The notes under the pieces were generated by a model. It did not search any database and had not been told where the DNA came from. It worked only from the letters and a program-made list of their open reading frames with translations. DNA of 14,283 nt from Actinomycetota bacterium (GTDB lineage: Bacteria > Actinomycetota > Acidimicrobiia > Spongiisociales > ZC4RG35), in the NCBI GenBank assembly GCA_022615295.1, contig JAKEHF010000057.1, positions 1 through 14,283 of the forward strand, written 5' to 3'. The position numbers and the translations under genes are program-made. This document shows positions 12,413 through 14,283 of the stretch, in pieces (within the stretch, counting starts at the first letter, position 1; each line of letters opens with the position of its first letter).

Positions 12413-14162
12413 GCCCATGTGCGACCGGGTGCAGATGGAGCTGTCCGTCGCACGGGACACCGGTGGTGTGGTCTCCGCCGACCTGACGGAGCATGTGGCC
12501 GGTTGCGCCGACTGCGCCGCATTTCGTGATGGCCTGGAGAGACTCGACCTCCTCCTTGCCAAAGGCGACTTCACCCGGACGCCGGACCTGACCGACATGG
12601 TCATGGCGTCGCTGCGTCGCCCCGCGTCCCGACTCTGGGCCCTGGCCGCGGTGGCGGTGGTCGGTCTCATCATGGGGACCTTCCTCGGCCTCCGACTCGA
12701 TGTGGTCCACGCCCAGGACCTGAGCGAGTTGTTCCACGCAGCCAGCCCGACCGTGGAGGGGCTCCGTGCCGACCTATTCGTCGTCGAGCGTGGCTGGCAT
12801 CCCGAGGTACCGGAGAGGGTCTATACGGGGAGACTCGCCTATTCGGCGCCGGAACGGCTCGAAGTCGACCTGCTCGACACCACCGCCTACCCGGACGAGC
12901 GCTGGATTCCCAACGACGTCCATTGGGTGTTCGCCGACGGTGACCTGCTCGCGACCGCAGCCTCGCGCTGCCCGGTGGCCGCCCTCCCCGACTGCCAGAC
13001 GCCACCGAGCACTACCGCGGTCCGCGATCAGAGACCATTCGATAGCGGGGTCCTCAACCCACTCGAGCTGGTGGGGCCGGGGAGGAGCCTGAACTGGTGG
13101 AGCGGCATCGAGGTCTTGGGAACGCCGACCCTCGATGGCCCCACTATCCAGATCTCCACCACCGTCGCCGCTGTCGACCTCATCGAGGCCCTGGTGCAGC
13201 GGGGTGGATGGAGAGAGCTTCATCCGACGGATCCGGTCCTGATGTGGCTCGACGAGGAGACACTGGCACCGGTCAGGATCGAGGTGCGTGCAGCCGCCAC
13301 CTCCGAGCGCGGGCTCTGGCAGCTGCGTCGCGGCTATGCCGACCAGCCCGAGGGGGAGCCGATACTCATAATCGAGATGACCGGCCTCGTCGCCGAGGCC
13401 CAAGACATAGAGCCCATGCTGCCGGTCGATGCCCGGTCGGGTGGGTTCAGCGAAGGCGCAGCAGACGTGCCCGAGCCCGCCCTGGAGAGCCGGTTCGAGG
13501 TCCACAGGTCCGGGCGCTGGGCCTTACCCGACGGAGGACTGGTGGACGTGCGCTCGTGGAGCGACGGCCGATCCTGGCTGATGATCGAAGTGGCTCGAGG
13601 CTGGTCGGAGCCGCGCCTGTTCGGTCTTACCTCGCCCTTTGCCCGGCGGGTCGAGCTCGACGACGGGTCCGTGGCCTATCTCGACCCCGCAGGTGGAGCC
13701 GTCGCCCTGCATACAGGGGACCTCGACGTTCTGGTCTCCGGGTCGGTGCCCGAGACGGTCTTGCTGGCTACCGCCGCCACTCTCGGCCTCGAGGGTCGGC
13801 CGGTCCCCGACCAGTGGGAAGAGTCCTCGGTGGTCGAGGTCGAGGGGCTCCCCGAGGGCACCCTCGTCGCCGATCCCGAGGGATGGTCCATCCTGGGCAG
13901 GGTCGACAACACCCAGACCACGCTCCAGATGACCGGCGCCGGAAGTCGCACAGTGGTGATCAGCCAGACCCTGGGTGACCATCTCGACCCGCCCATCGGC
14001 CCCGACTTCGTGGCGGTGGACCTTCGTGGTGTCACCGGACGCTTCAACACGTCTTCGGGAACCCTGGAATGGGTGGAGTCGGGTCGGGTGGTCGTCATGC
14101 GAAGCGAGACTGTGGGGATGGACGAGCTGGTCCGGATCGCAGAGGCGATGAGACCTCGTTGA
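12405..14162 (+). CDS. Large membrane anti-sigma factor: zinc-binding domain, one membrane segment, RseB/LolA-like extracytoplasmic region
   Basis: This 585-residue protein starts with GTG at 12405 after a GGGGGG tract and overlaps the sigma gene by eight bases. Residues 1-50 form a zinc-binding anti-sigma (ZAS) domain with H30-x3-C34-x2-C37 and a possible fourth ligand at C6. One membrane segment lies at 78-97. The remaining 490 or so residues are predicted outside the membrane. Their first part (about 105-330) resembles RseB/MucB and LolA-like sensor domains (a YTGRLAYSAPERLEVDLL segment, then strands ending in LWLDEETLAPVRIEV-like sequence). A cysteine pair (C189, C197) could form a disulfide. 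The C-terminus, GTLEWVESGRVVVMRS followed by DELVRIAEAM, resembles the end of DUF4367-type domains found in other anti-sigma proteins. Ordinary ZAS anti-sigma factors have 80-250 residues. The domain names for the outer part are by resemblance only. Confidence 0.85.
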   Translation: MAEPMCDRVQMELSVARDTGGVVSADLTEHVAGCADCAAFRDGLERLDLLLAKGDFTRTPDLTDMVMASLRRPASRLWALAAVAVVGLIMGTFLGLRLDVVHAQDLSELFHAASPTVEGLRADLFVVERGWHPEVPERVYTGRLAYSAPERLEVDLLDTTAYPDERWIPNDVHWVFADGDLLATAASRCPVAALPDCQTPPSTTAVRDQRPFDSGVLNPLELVGPGRSLNWWSGIEVLGTPTLDGPTIQISTTVAAVDLIEALVQRGGWRELHPTDPVLMWLDEETLAPVRIEVRAAATSERGLWQLRRGYADQPEGEPILIIEMTGLVAEAQDIEPMLPVDARSGGFSEGAADVPEPALESRFEVHRSGRWALPDGGLVDVRSWSDGRSWLMIEVARGWSEPRLFGLTSPFARRVELDDGSVAYLDPAGGAVALHTGDLDVLVSGSVPETVLLATAATLGLEGRPVPDQWEESSVVEVEGLPEGTLVADPEGWSILGRVDNTQTTLQMTGAGSRTVVISQTLGDHLDPPIGPDFVAVDLRGVTGRFNTSSGTLEWVESGRVVVMRSETVGMDELVRIAEAMRPR

Positions 14163-14283
14163 GACGTGGGATCGAGCTGGGGGTGCTGCTCCTCGGGCTG
14201 ATGATCGGTTATGCGCTGGCGACTGCGCTGGGCGGGCCGGCCGGCATCGACCCTTCCATGAACCCCGGTCTCGGGCCACGTAC
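14159..14283 (+). CDS. N-terminus of a membrane or secreted protein coupled to the sigma/anti-sigma genes (partial)
   Basis: A TTG at 14159 overlaps the anti-sigma stop as TTGA and opens a frame that stays open to the window end (41 codons). It encodes RRG, then a hydrophobic segment (IELGVLLLGLMIGYALATAL) and a glycine/proline-rich stretch. This is a signal anchor or signal peptide. GTG at 14183 would be a shorter start but would cut into the hydrophobic segment. In many actinobacteria the third gene of such a unit encodes a trypsin-like HtrA-type serine protease or another envelope protein; the visible part is too short to tell. The TTG start and weak ribosome binding site make the exact start uncertain. 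Confidence 0.5.
   Translation, partial: MRRGIELGVLLLGLMIGYALATALGGPAGIDPSMNPGLGPR

Noticed and set aside
1..14283. CRISPR arrays, tRNA/rRNA genes, insertion sequences, riboswitches
   Set aside because: No direct-repeat/spacer pattern, tRNA cloverleaf, transposase or known riboswitch core was recognised on either strand by eye.

Overview
The window looks like an actinobacterial chromosome. It is high in GC, uses many GTG starts, and carries the GuaB3-type IMP dehydrogenase paired with guaA, a LytR-CpsA-Psr protein, and at the left edge the start of what looks like a 13E12/DUF222-type HNH endonuclease gene. A deep-branching lineage such as Acidimicrobiia would fit, but the exact taxon is a guess. 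No rRNA, tRNA, CRISPR array or insertion sequence was seen. Coding density is very high and no gap exceeds about 130 bases.

Layout from left to right. Positions 1-98 (minus) hold the N-terminus of a probable DUF222/HNH protein, with a LexA (SOS) box at its start and a perfect DnaA-box sequence upstream. Positions 213-5918 (minus) form one apparent operon, read right to left: guaB3, guaA (start overlapping the guaB3 stop), a CheA-like hybrid kinase with Hpt, kinase, CheW-like and receiver domains, and a small membrane histidine kinase. Positions 5985-6689 (plus) encode a CPBP (CAAX-type) intramembrane protease, divergent from guaB3 and convergent with trpS, sharing the CTAG of the two stop codons. 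Positions 6686-8714 (minus) hold an LCP protein followed after one base by trpS. Positions 8787-11140 (minus) hold a Nudix (CoA pyrophosphatase-like) gene and a second, larger membrane histidine kinase. Positions 11180-11758 (plus) encode a RimJ/RimL-like GNAT acetyltransferase, divergent from the Nudix gene. Positions 11888-14283 (plus) form an ECF sigma factor unit: sigma factor, a very large single-pass anti-sigma factor with a probable RseB/LolA-like sensor region, and the start of a third, coupled membrane or secreted protein.

Two themes stand out. First, the window is rich in signalling: three histidine-kinase-type proteins lie within 10.5 kb, yet no free-standing response regulator gene is present. 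The only receiver domain is fused to the CheA-like protein, which is cotranscribed with GMP biosynthesis rather than with chemoreceptor or flagellar genes. Second, the anti-sigma factor appears to combine in one polypeptide the cytoplasmic zinc-binding domain, the membrane anchor and a long extracytoplasmic part resembling RseB/LolA-type sensors. Several starts were reassigned (guaA, guaB3, Nudix, GNAT, second kinase), because the longest open frames run into neighbouring genes.
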